NCBI GenBank assembly: GCA_029936935.1
Contig: JAPYRQ010000007.1
Span: 1 to 41,523 of the forward strand
Source: Dehalococcoidia bacterium
GTDB taxonomy: Bacteria; Chloroflexota; Dehalococcoidia; Lucifugimonadales; UBA1127
Reading direction: 5' to 3'
Length of the DNA: 41,523 nucleotides
Position numbers and translations under genes: made by a program
Notes under the pieces: generated by a model
Told to the model about the DNA's origin: nothing
Database searches by the model: none
Seen by the model: the letters and a program-made list of their open reading frames with translations, nothing else
In this document: positions 22,718 through 31,064 of the stretch, piece by piece
Layout of the letters: each line of letters opens with the position of its first letter
Numbering within the stretch: the first letter of the stretch is position 1

Positions 22718-22742
22718 CTCTGCATCGGGGGACTAAAGCCCG
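22694..22742 (-). repeat. Two copies of the 'CGGGCTTTAGTC' repeat at the panE end
   Basis: GAGACTAAAGCCCG (22694-22707, inside the last panE codons) and GGGACTAAAGCCCG (22729-22742). The second is the exact reverse complement of 1226-1239 in the ilvD leader. Confidence 0.5.
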
Positions 22743-22749
22743 TCGAAAG

Positions 22750-23718
22750 TTAAACGCTGACGAAGCAGGCTGCGAGGTGGGCATCGCCTCGGTCAATCAA
22801 CGGCGGGGCACTCACACTGCACTCCGCAACGGCGTAGGCGCATCTTGGTTGAAATGCACAGCCCTGGGGAAGATTGATCAGGTCCGGTGGTGACCCCTCA
22901 ATGGTGAAGAGCTTTTCTGTCCGGTCTTGCGTCAACCTTGGCACAGATTGCAGCAGTCCTTTGGTGTAAGGGTGCTGTGGGTTGGTGAACAACTCTCTTG
23001 TCGTGCCGCCCTCCACGATCTTCCCGGCATACATCACGTTCACCCTGCTGGCGTAACGCGCAATCACCCCCAGGTTATGAGTGATGAGAAGTACCGCCGT
23101 GCCCATTTCCGCCGAGAGCTTCTGCAATAACTCCAGAATCTGAGCCTGGATCGTCACATCAAGGGCCGTGGTAGGCTCGTCGGCAATCAGTAGCTTCGGA
23201 TTACAACTGAGGGCCATCGCAATCATGACACGCTGTCGCATACCACCGCTGAACTGGTGTGGGTAGTTCTTCAGCTGTTGAGCCGCATCGGCAATACCCA
23301 CCATGGTGAGCAGTTCGGTAGCTCGTGAACGAGCATCGCCCTTGCTCATCTTGAGGTGCAGCTCCAGCCCTTCTGTGAGTTGCCTGCCGATGGTCAGCAC
23401 CGGGTTTAGCGCAGTCATGGGCTCCTGGAACACCATGGCGATATCGTTCCCACGCACTCGCCGCATATCGGACTCGCTAAGTTGCAACAGGTCACGCCCC
23501 TCGAACTCCACGGCCCCGCTCACGATACGGCCCGGCGGGCTTGCGATAAGTCGAAGGATGGAGAGGGCGCTGACACTCTTGCCGCAACCGCTCTCACCCA
23601 CCAGGCCAAGAGTTTCCCCTTCCTGGATGTCATAGCTAACGCCATCAACGGCTTTCACTACACCATCACGAGTATTGAAGTGCGTGCGCAGGTCCTTGAC
23701 CTCAAGTAGAGCAGCCAC
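22750..23718 (-). CDS. Dpp/Opp-type ABC transporter ATPase, orphan
   Basis: A 322-residue ABC ATPase of the peptide/nickel (DppD/OppD) class: Walker A 'GESGCGKS', Q-loop '[12 protein letters not shown]', signature 'FSGGMRQRV', Walker B '[12 protein letters not shown]' and the oligopeptide C-terminal domain with '[26 protein letters not shown]', whose cysteines can hold an Fe-S cluster in relatives. GTG start at 23718 with GGGAGGGA upstream. Oddly there is no partner ATPase, permease or binding protein next to it, so it must work with components encoded elsewhere or be a remnant. A second orphan of the same class is at 31065. Substrate unknown (peptides, nickel or other). Confidence 0.88.
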   Translation of the reverse strand: MAALLEVKDLRTHFNTRDGVVKAVDGVSYDIQEGETLGLVGESGCGKSVSALSILRLIASPPGRIVSGAVEFEGRDLLQLSESDMRRVRGNDIAMVFQEPMTALNPVLTIGRQLTEGLELHLKMSKGDARSRATELLTMVGIADAAQQLKNYPHQFSGGMRQRVMIAMALSCNPKLLIADEPTTALDVTIQAQILELLQKLSAEMGTAVLLITHNLGVIARYASRVNVMYAGKIVEGGTTRELFTNPQHPYTKGLLQSVPRLTQDRTEKLFTIEGSPPDLINLPQGCAFQPRCAYAVAECSVSAPPLIDRGDAHLAACFVSV

Positions 23719-23777
23719 TGTCCCTCCCGTTCAACCCTTGCCTCACAGCATACTACCTGGCACTGTCCGTGCAGGAC

Positions 23778-23807
23778 ATGACATCACAAGTCACTTTGGT
23801 GTACTAT
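23778..23807 (+). promoter_or_regulatory. Candidate promoter of Rieske oxygenase 3
   Basis: ATGACA (23778-23783), an 18-base spacer and TACTAT (23802-23807), 63 bases before the start. The match is moderate. Confidence 0.4.
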
Positions 23808-23870
23808 TCGCCCAATATTTCTCGCGCTCTCGCGGGAAAGTGGTCCATACCAGGGATAAGGGGATAAACA

Positions 23871-25157
23871 ATGCTGAACGATATCGATAACGAGTTTCTG
23901 AGTCGCATAGGGCCCGGCACACCAATGGGCGAGTATCTCAGGAGATTCTGGATGCCTTTCCTACTTCCGGAGGAGTTGCCTGATTCGGACTGTGCTCCAA
24001 TCCGTACCACCCTGCTTGGCGAGCAGTTGGTTGCCTACCGTGACACCAACGGAGATATCGGCCTCATCGACAACTACTGCCCGCACCGTCGTGCCAGCAT
24101 GTTCTTCGGACGGAACGAGGAATGCGGACTCCGCTGCGTCTACCACGGTTGGAAGTTCGATAAGGATGGCAACTGCGTCGATATGCCCAGTGAGCCTGCC
24201 GAAAGCAATTTCAAGGACAAGGTCAAAATCACAGCGTATCCAGCCCGCGAGTGGGGCGGCCTCATCTGGGCATACATGGGCCCCATTGAGACCATGCCCG
24301 GACTCCCCAAGTTGGATTGGGCTACCCTGCCGGACAACCAACGGATCATCTCCAAGCGGAGCCAGGAGAGTAACTGGGTGCAGTCCACAGAGGGTGGCAT
24401 TGATTCCAGCCACATCTCCTTCCTCCACAGCGGCGTCACACCCTATCTTCGCGACAACCCGGAGAAGAAAGTACAACGTGGTAATGGTCGGCCGCTTGGT
24501 TTCACCACAACCGACACATCGCCACGGTTCGCGGTGGATGACACCGACGCCGGCCTGCTCATCTCGGCACGACGGGACGCAGACCAGGACCGTTACTACT
24601 ACCGGATCACCCAGTGTTTGCTGCCCTTCTACACCATGATTCCCGGCGCCATTGAACCCGGATTTCAGATTGGCGGACACGCATGGGTCCCCATTGACGA
24701 CTATAGCTGCTGGAACTTCAGCATCTCCTGGAATCCGTACCGACCGTTCACCGACGAAGAGGTCAAGAACCACTGGAGCGGCTACGGCATCCATGCCCTG
24801 ACCGATGAAAAGTACCGCCCCTTGAGCAACAAGGACAACGATTACAACATCGATAGGGAAGAGCAGAAGTGGCGGACGTTCACCGGCATCAAGGGCATTG
24901 GTGAGCAGGACATGGGCACCCAGGAATCCATGGGCGCAATGTCATGGCGCGGTGGAGAGCACTTGGGTGCCAGCGACTCCGCAATCATCGCCTATCGCCG
25001 CCGGTTGATGAAGGAAGCACGCAACCTCCAAGAGGGCGTGGAATCCTTTGCAGCCACTCACCCGGAAGCCTATGCAGTGCGGTCAGCATCTGTGTTGGTG
25101 AAGCGCGGTGAGTCGTATCTGGATGCAGCAAAAGAGCGTCTGGAAGCCAAGATATAG
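23871..25157 (+). CDS. Rieske non-heme iron oxygenase, alpha subunit (paralogue 3)
   Basis: A 428-residue alpha-type Rieske oxygenase. Rieske ligands Cys70, His72, Cys89, His92; mononuclear iron site in 'IDSSHISFLHSG'. From about residue 66 to 125 it is nearly identical to paralogue 2 ('CPHRRASMFFGRNEE', 'MPSEPAESNFKDKVK'), while the catalytic half diverges and here resembles paralogue 1 ('VTPYLRDNPE'). This mosaic suggests gene conversion of the Rieske domain or strong selection on the electron-donor face. The start follows AGGGGA. It is followed 21 bases later by a zinc alcohol dehydrogenase, which may oxidise the hydroxylated product. No ferredoxin or reductase is adjacent. Confidence 0.92.
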   Translation: MLNDIDNEFLSRIGPGTPMGEYLRRFWMPFLLPEELPDSDCAPIRTTLLGEQLVAYRDTNGDIGLIDNYCPHRRASMFFGRNEECGLRCVYHGWKFDKDGNCVDMPSEPAESNFKDKVKITAYPAREWGGLIWAYMGPIETMPGLPKLDWATLPDNQRIISKRSQESNWVQSTEGGIDSSHISFLHSGVTPYLRDNPEKKVQRGNGRPLGFTTTDTSPRFAVDDTDAGLLISARRDADQDRYYYRITQCLLPFYTMIPGAIEPGFQIGGHAWVPIDDYSCWNFSISWNPYRPFTDEEVKNHWSGYGIHALTDEKYRPLSNKDNDYNIDREEQKWRTFTGIKGIGEQDMGTQESMGAMSWRGGEHLGASDSAIIAYRRRLMKEARNLQEGVESFAATHPEAYAVRSASVLVKRGESYLDAAKERLEAKI

Positions 25158-25178
25158 CGCAAACACAAGGGGAGAATC

Positions 25179-26282
25179 ATGGCAGAGAAATTAGCAGCTT
25201 CTGTTCTCACAGATAAAAGAACGTTTGAAATCCGAGAGTTCGATATGCCGGAGATCGGCCCGGATGAAGCCATACTCCGCGTAGAGCGATGCGGCGTCTG
25301 TGGCAGCGATGTCCACGGGTACGACAACATGAAGGAAGGCCAGCGCATCCTCGGCCATGAGAACCTGGGGTTCATATACAAAATCGGCGCGAACGCCTCC
25401 AAGAAGTGGGGCGTGGTAGAGGGCGACCGTGTGGCACTGGAAGAATACGTTCCCTGCGGCTCCTGTGAGATGTGCCGCTCAGGCAACTATCGCTTCTGCC
25501 CACAGACCAGTGCCTTCGGTCACGATTCCAGCACCCCACGCCTCTGGTACGGGTCAACAGCGCTCACGGTGGAGCCTGCCCTCTGGGGCGGCTACAGCCA
25601 GTACATGTACATGCACCCCGGCGCAGTGGTGCACAAGGTGCCTACCCACATCGATGCCTCTGAAGCCGCGTTCTTCCTGCCCTTCGGCAATGGTTACGAG
25701 TGGGCAATCGAATACGGCGGCGCGACTATCGGAAGTACCGTTGTAGTGCAGGGTCCCGGACAGCAGGGCCTGGCAGCGGTCATCGCAGCGCGGGAAGCGG
25801 GAGCGGCCTGCATCATCGTTAGCGGCATGGGCCACGACGAACGTCGACTCGAAGTTGCGCGCAGGCTCGGCGCCGACTACACGGTAGACGTATCATCAGA
25901 AGACCTTGTAGAGAAAGTCATGGAGTACACCCGCGGCCACGGCGCTGATGTGGTGGTCAACGTGACCGGCGGCGGCGGAAGCACCGTGCGAGAGGGCATG
26001 GATATGGCAGCCTTCAACGGCGTCGTCGCCCTACCTGCGGCAGGTAATGAGAACGTCTCCGTGGGCGGCACTGGCAGGAAGAACCTGACCATGAAGTGGT
26101 GCCACGGGCACTCCTACAAGTCGGTGGAACGCGCCATCGAGACCATCGCCTCCGGACGATACCCCATCAAGGACATCGTCACGCATCACTTCGGCCTGAA
26201 CGACGTGAAGCACGCCATTGATTCCGTGGCCGGTGAGGGCGAGATTGGGGCAATCCACGTCAGCGTGGATCCCTGGGCCTAG
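25179..26282 (+). CDS. Zinc-dependent alcohol dehydrogenase (MDR family)
   Basis: NAD(P)-dependent oxidation of an alcohol. The 367-residue medium-chain dehydrogenase has catalytic zinc ligands Cys41 ('CGVCGSDVHG') and His60-Glu61 ('GHENLG'), a full structural zinc lobe Cys93, Cys96, Cys99, Cys107 ('CGSCEMCRSGNYRFC') and the cofactor loop 'VVQGPGQQGLAAV'. 'NVTGGGGSTVREGMDM' is in the usual place of the nucleotide-binding domain. It lies 21 bases after Rieske oxygenase 3, surely one transcript, and a terminator follows. The pair likely oxidises a hydroxylated intermediate. The substrate cannot be named. Confidence 0.92.
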   Translation: MAEKLAASVLTDKRTFEIREFDMPEIGPDEAILRVERCGVCGSDVHGYDNMKEGQRILGHENLGFIYKIGANASKKWGVVEGDRVALEEYVPCGSCEMCRSGNYRFCPQTSAFGHDSSTPRLWYGSTALTVEPALWGGYSQYMYMHPGAVVHKVPTHIDASEAAFFLPFGNGYEWAIEYGGATIGSTVVVQGPGQQGLAAVIAAREAGAACIIVSGMGHDERRLEVARRLGADYTVDVSSEDLVEKVMEYTRGHGADVVVNVTGGGGSTVREGMDMAAFNGVVALPAAGNENVSVGGTGRKNLTMKWCHGHSYKSVERAIETIASGRYPIKDIVTHHFGLNDVKHAIDSVAGEGEIGAIHVSVDPWA

Positions 26283-26304
26283 CTCTTAAACAAAGTAGCA
26301 AAAT

Positions 26305-26348
26305 AAAGAGCACCCCGCTCCAGTATACCGGAGCGGGGTGCTTTTTAT
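26305..26348. terminator. Bidirectional terminator between alcohol dehydrogenase and secF
   Basis: A perfect 13-bp stem AGCACCCCGCTCC / GGAGCGGGGTGCT with loop AGTATACC and a T5 run on the plus side. On the minus strand CTTTATTT follows, so it may serve both converging genes. Confidence 0.88.
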
Positions 26349-26388
26349 ATTCCTTGATAACCGTCAGGAGCTAAAGACCTTAAAGGTC

Positions 26389-27318
26389 CTAGGCTTCTAC
26401 TTCCTCACGTCGGCGGAAGGGCATCATGCCCTTCTCTTCCCACACCAGCAGCAACTGGCTGGCGATGGCGATGGAGCTGTATGTTCCCACGATGACGCCG
26501 ATGAGCAGCGTGTAGAGCAGGCTCTCGATAGTGCCGCCGCCCATGAGCAGCAGCGCAACGATCACCGTCAACGTGGTGAGGCTGGTGGTCAATGACCTAC
26601 CAATGGTTTCCATGATGCTGATATTGATGGTTGTAGACATGTCCCGCGAGACGCGTCGTGCCGTGTTCTCCCTGATATGGTCAAACACCACAATCGTATC
26701 GTGCACGCTGTAGCCCACCACGGTCAGAATGCCGGTGATGAACATGGCGTTCACTTCCAAGTCAATAACCTTGCCAAGGATGGAAAAAATGCCCAGGGTA
26801 ATCAACACGTCGTGCAAGGCTGCCACAATAGCGGCCACGCCCAATCGCATTGAGTTCGCCATGAGCCTGAACGCAAACGAGATGTAGATCATGATGAAGA
26901 GAGACGCTACGCCAACAGCAATGCCGGCGTTGCGGATGGTCTCTTTTGCCACTGCTTCTGAGACCGCAGAGAGCTCAGAAGTCTCAATAGTCCCGAATTC
27001 CTCGGTCAGCCGCTCCTCGATGGTATCCCGCTCTGACTCTCCTCCATCATTATCGGGGCCTTCAAGGGTCGTAGTACGGATGAGGATGCCGGTATCGCCG
27101 ACCTGTTGAACCATCGCTTGACCATGGCCAAGGTCAGACATGATAGACCTCAATAGATCCTCGTCCACCTCTTCGGCGAAGTTCAGGGACAACGCGGAGC
27201 CGCCCTCAAACTCAATGCCGACCTTGAAGCGCGGCGCTATGGACATGGATACAATCCCAACTAGGATGACTATCGCGGAGAAGATGAAGAACCATTTACG
27301 CTTTCCAACAAAATCCAT
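26389..27318 (-). CDS. secF: Protein translocase subunit SecF
   Basis: With SecD it uses the proton-motive force to help proteins across the SecYEG channel. 309 residues with six TM segments: one at residues about 10-28 ('KWFFIFSAIVILVGIVSM'), a periplasmic domain, then five. Family marks are 'GIEFEGGSALSL' after TM1, 'VGYSVHDTIVVFDHIREN' (conserved D-T-I-V-x-F-D-x-I-R-E-N) and 'SLTTSLTTLTVI' (R-S-L-x-T-S). It follows secD with a 3-base gap and is the last gene of the def-CCA-secD-secF set. It also contains an extended acidic periplasmic insert ('DNDGGESERD'). Confidence 0.95.
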   Translation of the reverse strand: MDFVGKRKWFFIFSAIVILVGIVSMSIAPRFKVGIEFEGGSALSLNFAEEVDEDLLRSIMSDLGHGQAMVQQVGDTGILIRTTTLEGPDNDGGESERDTIEERLTEEFGTIETSELSAVSEAVAKETIRNAGIAVGVASLFIMIYISFAFRLMANSMRLGVAAIVAALHDVLITLGIFSILGKVIDLEVNAMFITGILTVVGYSVHDTIVVFDHIRENTARRVSRDMSTTINISIMETIGRSLTTSLTTLTVIVALLLMGGGTIESLLYTLLIGVIVGTYSSIAIASQLLLVWEEKGMMPFRRREEVEA

Positions 27319-27321
27319 GGT

Positions 27322-28698
27322 TTAGTTCCGCTCCCTCTGCGCTTGGGACCGGCGTCCGGCCCCCGCGGTAATGACTTGTCCCGGTACTGGCGTAAACATG
27401 TCGGTGAAACGGGACAGGGGTGTCGATGCAACAAGTCGGAGCAACGTGTGGCTGACCACAACTGCGGTGAACATGCTGGTTGCTACGCCTATGAACAGGG
27501 TGATTGAGAAACCGGTCACGGCCGATGCGCCGAACCGGGATCCGAACCAGAACAGGATTACGCAGGTAATCATGGTAGCAACGTTGCTATTGAGGATGGC
27601 AGGCCATGCCCTGGTGTAGCCCGTTTCAATTGCGCCCAACAGCGCCCGCCCTGTCCGCAGCTCCTCTTTCGTTCGTTCCGAGATGAGGATGTTGGCGTCC
27701 ACCGCCACACCGATCGACAGGATGAATCCGGCGATGCCCGCTAGGGTCAGCGTCACCGGAACGAGTTTGACGACAAGCAGCACCAGCACAATGTAGATGA
27801 CCAGTGAGATGACTGCCGTTATTCCCGGTATTCGGTAGTACAGGATCATGAACATTGCCACAAGCCCAAACCCTATCAGGCCAGCAACAAGGCTCTTGTC
27901 CAGTGCGTCCTCTCCCAGGGTGGCATCCACGTTCTGTTCTTGGATAACCACGATGGGGGTGTCTAATCGACCGCCTTCCAGCTGAATCGATATGGTTCGG
28001 ACGCGATCGAAGGTGAAATCAGGCCCCTGAATGAAAGCCTGTCCTCCCAGAATTGCCTGGTTGGCCACCGGTGCAACGATCTCCTCATCATCGAGGAAGA
28101 TCGCCGTGCGGTTGTTGGTACCGGCGATTCGGTTCGTGGTCTCACCGAAGATCCGTGCACCCTCGCCGTTGAACTCCAGGTTCACGATAGGTGCCCCTGT
28201 GGTGTGGTGGGTGCTGGCATATGCCCTGGTCAGCAACTCACCGGTGAGTCCGATGTCTTGATCCTGGTAATTTGTACATAGGGGATCGCCCTGATCCTCA
28301 CATATCCGCTCCTTGAACTCTAGTTGAGCGGTCTGGCCGATGAGTCGTTTAGCTTCTTCAACATCCTCCACACCAGGAAGCTGAATCAGGATACGGTTGC
28401 TTCCCAGGAGTTGGATGGAGGGCTCAGTCACGCCGAACGCGTTGGTACGGCGCTCAATCTTGTCCTTCACGCCTTCCATCTGGCTCTTGGTGACGTTCTC
28501 GTCCTCAGTTTCATAGATAAGCTGGACGCCTCCCTGGAGGTCCAAACCGAGTTCCAGCCCCAAGGGGCCGTCGTCATCGCCGCGTGCAAAGCTTGCGCTT
28601 CCTATCCCTACATCGAAGGTCTCGACAGCCAGCGCAAGCACTGCAACTGAAACCAGCGCGATGATGAATACCAACCGCCGGAGGTCCTTTTTAAACAT
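27322..28698 (-). CDS. secD: Protein translocase subunit SecD
   Basis: Partner of SecF in the Sec accessory complex. 458 residues: TM1 near the N-terminus, 'LGLDLQGGVQLIYE' (the D1 motif D-L-x-G-G), 'IQLPGVEDVEEAKRLIGQTAQLEFK' in the P1 domain (split), five C-terminal TM segments and 'SIGVAVDANILISERTKEELRTG' (G-x-A-V-D-A-N-x-L-I-x-E-R). GGAGG lies before the ATG; the start overlaps the upstream CCA/poly(A) polymerase gene by 8 bases. The short periplasmic part is typical of Gram-positive-like or Chloroflexi SecD rather than the long proteobacterial form. Confidence 0.95.
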   Translation of the reverse strand: MFKKDLRRLVFIIALVSVAVLALAVETFDVGIGSASFARGDDDGPLGLELGLDLQGGVQLIYETEDENVTKSQMEGVKDKIERRTNAFGVTEPSIQLLGSNRILIQLPGVEDVEEAKRLIGQTAQLEFKERICEDQGDPLCTNYQDQDIGLTGELLTRAYASTHHTTGAPIVNLEFNGEGARIFGETTNRIAGTNNRTAIFLDDEEIVAPVANQAILGGQAFIQGPDFTFDRVRTISIQLEGGRLDTPIVVIQEQNVDATLGEDALDKSLVAGLIGFGLVAMFMILYYRIPGITAVISLVIYIVLVLLVVKLVPVTLTLAGIAGFILSIGVAVDANILISERTKEELRTGRALLGAIETGYTRAWPAILNSNVATMITCVILFWFGSRFGASAVTGFSITLFIGVATSMFTAVVVSHTLLRLVASTPLSRFTDMFTPVPGQVITAGAGRRSQAQRERN

Positions 28699-30166
28699 GC
28701 TGGGCCTCCGTTGTTGTGGGTTTTTTTCCTAGGGCCTGACTCACCATGGCCAATGCCTCTTCCTTTGTATTCGCCTCTCCCGCTGCATGCGCTTCCTGAA
28801 CCATTTCCAGGATTGGCTGCAATTCCGGGCCCGGCGACAGATTGAATAGTGCCATCAAATCATGACCGGTCAGCAAGCGTTGCTGCCTTTCCGGTCTTTC
28901 TTGCACACGTTTTTCCTCTAGCGTGAACCGCATCTTCTCGCAGTGTCGGGCCCAATCTTCCAGATCGATGTCCGGGCCACGAGCCGCCAAATAGTCCGCC
29001 ATGCAGAGGTAGAGGGTGTCCACCGCAACATCGCCAACGTCTCTATAGTAACGGTATACGGCGCGAGATGTTGGCATTTCGCCTTTTTGCGCTAATTGGC
29101 TTGGTCGAAGATGCTGGTCAACCATGGCCCTAACAGCTTCTGTAGCCTTGCTGCTAGCACGCAATCGCTTCAATATTTTCTTGGATGTGGCCGCACCCTT
29201 CACCGGGTGTCCAAGGAACCGGATCCTGCCATCAGGTTGAAGCGCCTTCGTCTCCGGCTTTGCCACATCGTGCAGCAGAGCCGCAAGTTTCAGGTACGTA
29301 GCCCGCGTGTGGCCGTCCGCATACTCTTCCTCAAAATGCTCGGCAAGCCACGGCGACCACGGTATAAACTTCCCAGCCGGGTCATCCCTACGGAACTCCG
29401 GGTCAAGCACCTGCTCCACAAACGCAGCGCAGTGCAGGCTGTGGTCAAACACGTCCCAGTGGTGTTCCTTTGGCTGGTCCACACCCCTGGCAGAAATAAG
29501 TTCCGGCAACACTTCATCCATCAGCCCCAGAGTATCCAGCAGCGTCACAGACCGCCACACGCCCGGCATCGATAGGATGGTCAGCAACTCCTCACGAACC
29601 CGCTCTGCCGATACGCTGGACAGGAGACCGACCTGTCTTTGCACCGCATCGGCCGTCTCCGTTTCAATCTCAAAACCTGTCTGAACAGCAATGCGCACCA
29701 CTCGAATGAGTCGTAGCGGGTCGTCCGCAAGCACGTCCGGTCCGGTGAGTCGAAGTGTCTTGGAGTCCATGTCCTTGAGGCCGCCGGTTGGGTCGATGAT
29801 TGGCCACTCGTCGGAAGGAACGTCAGTATTCGCGAGAGGGACTGCCAGCGCGTCTATCGTGAAGTCACGCCGTTGCAGGTCAGTTTCAATGTCACCTTGA
29901 AGCGTGGCGATGTCCACCGTCCATCGGCCATCATCGGGAGTTATCGCTGCCACCCGGTAGATGCCTCGCTCCTCATCGAGAGGGACGAAGGTTCCGCCCA
30001 TAGCCTGCGCGATCCCGTTGGCCTGCTCCTTCGCATCTCCGGTAACGGCCAGGTCGATGTCGTAGGCAGCCCGACCAAGCAACGTGTCACGAATGAAACC
30101 GCCAAGCAGGTAGGCTTCAATGCCCAGATGGGCGTAGTGCAAACGAAGTCGGTCCAGAAGCTCCAA
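28691..30166 (-). CDS. CCA-adding enzyme / poly(A) polymerase with HD domain
   Basis: Class II nucleotidyltransferase that adds CCA to tRNA 3' ends, or A tails. 491 residues: the head has 'LLGGFIRDTLLGR' and the metal-binding 'YDIDLAVTGDA' (Asp36, Asp38); 'QRRDFTIDALAVPL' (R-R-D-F-T-I-N/D-A) follows; the neck has 'LIRVVRIAVQ' (R-x3-R-x-A). A C-terminal HD domain with 'KLAALLHDVAKPETK' is phosphohydrolase-like. TTG start at 30166 preceded by AAAGGA. It overlaps secD by 8 bases and follows def by 40, so it belongs to a housekeeping operon. CCA-adding and A-adding forms cannot be separated reliably by eye. Confidence 0.9.
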   Translation of the reverse strand: MELLDRLRLHYAHLGIEAYLLGGFIRDTLLGRAAYDIDLAVTGDAKEQANGIAQAMGGTFVPLDEERGIYRVAAITPDDGRWTVDIATLQGDIETDLQRRDFTIDALAVPLANTDVPSDEWPIIDPTGGLKDMDSKTLRLTGPDVLADDPLRLIRVVRIAVQTGFEIETETADAVQRQVGLLSSVSAERVREELLTILSMPGVWRSVTLLDTLGLMDEVLPELISARGVDQPKEHHWDVFDHSLHCAAFVEQVLDPEFRRDDPAGKFIPWSPWLAEHFEEEYADGHTRATYLKLAALLHDVAKPETKALQPDGRIRFLGHPVKGAATSKKILKRLRASSKATEAVRAMVDQHLRPSQLAQKGEMPTSRAVYRYYRDVGDVAVDTLYLCMADYLAARGPDIDLEDWARHCEKMRFTLEEKRVQERPERQQRLLTGHDLMALFNLSPGPELQPILEMVQEAHAAGEANTKEEALAMVSQALGKKPTTTEAQHV

Positions 30167-30206
30167 CGGAATCCTTTCTAACGGGCAGACCTAGAGAGTT
30201 GGGATG

Positions 30207-30782
30207 TTAGTCTTTGGCCTCAATGGCAGAAGCCTCTTCAACTTCTGCGCCATCTTCATCTTCTAACGGTTCATCATCCATGTCTTCTGCATACTGTGGC
30301 GGAGGGTCATCCTCCAACCTCCAGATTGCGTCCTTGGCAACAAGATGTTGCAAGTATGCCTGGCCGTTCAGGTGGCCAATCTCGTGCTCCAATGCCTGGG
30401 CCAGCAGGTTGCCCTCTGCGGTAATACGTTGCTTTCGTCCCTGCAGGTCTTGGTAGCGGACTTTCACTTTATTTGCCCGAAGAACCTGTCCCTGGTAACC
30501 GGGAACACTCAGGCAACCCTCAATCAGCTTGCGTTCACCCTCTTGTGAGACAAGTTCAGGGTTGACCAGCACGCGTACTTCCTCTTCCTCAGGAATCTCG
30601 ATGACGCACAACATGATAGAAACGCCTATCTGGTTAGCCGCAAGGCCAACGCCGTGGGCGTCTCGCATCGTTTCAATCATGTCCTCAACAAGCTTTGGTA
30701 GCGACGCATCGAAGGTGGTGACCTTCTGAGTCCTGCGCGTCAACACCGGGTTTGGAAGGACGCAAATCTCCCTTAGTGCCAC
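30207..30782 (-). CDS. def: Peptide deformylase with acidic C-terminal tail
   Basis: Removes the formyl group from nascent N-terminal methionine. 191 residues with all three motifs: 'GVGLAANQIGV' (Gln51), 'EGCLSVPG' (Cys90) and 'LEHEIGHLNG' (His133, Glu134, His137), the metal ligands and catalytic Glu. The usual Asp of H-E-I-D-H is Gly here. The last 35 residues are strongly acidic ('DEPLEDEDGAEVEEASAIE'), an extension absent from most deformylases. GTG start at 30782 with GAGGAA upstream. First gene of the def-CCA-secD-secF set. Confidence 0.93.
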   Translation of the reverse strand: MALREICVLPNPVLTRRTQKVTTFDASLPKLVEDMIETMRDAHGVGLAANQIGVSIMLCVIEIPEEEEVRVLVNPELVSQEGERKLIEGCLSVPGYQGQVLRANKVKVRYQDLQGRKQRITAEGNLLAQALEHEIGHLNGQAYLQHLVAKDAIWRLEDDPPPQYAEDMDDEPLEDEDGAEVEEASAIEAKD

Positions 30783-30814
30783 ACAGTTCCTCTCTACCCT
30801 GGAGTACCTTTGGC

Positions 30815-30843
30815 ATTATAGTGGCGGGCACCCCCCTAGTAAA
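30815..30843 (-). promoter_or_regulatory. Promoter of the def operon
   Basis: On the minus strand TTTACT (30838-30843), 17-base spacer and a perfect TATAAT (30815-30820), 32 bases before the GTG start. Confidence 0.6.
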
Positions 30844-30934
30844 GGTAATCAGCTACATAGAAAAGCGCGTTTGGGCTATACATGCAGATACGTTACCGGC
30901 CAAGCCCTTTAAGGCAACCCGCAGGCTTTCGGAC

Positions 30935-30951
30935 CCAGGGCACGCTCTTGG
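30935..30951 (-). repeat. Dispersed hairpin repeat, copy between def and the ABC ATPase
   Basis: CCCAGGGCACGCTCTTGG is almost the same as TCCAGGGCACGCTCTGG at 39.7 kb. It is not next to a stop codon. Confidence 0.5.
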
Positions 30952-30971
30952 TACCCGCTAGGGGTATAGGT

Positions 30972-30988
30972 CCAGGGTCATGTCCTGG
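30972..30988 (-). repeat. Dispersed hairpin repeat, second copy between def and the ABC ATPase
   Basis: CCAGG-GTCATGT-CCTGG; the reverse complement continues ACCTATACCCCTAGC, matching the family flank. Confidence 0.55.
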
Positions 30989-31064
30989 CTGGCTTGACTT
31001 GATTACTACCAGACTGCAACACTAGGTCGACGTTGGCCGCAGCCAAAGAAAGACACGGAGAACT

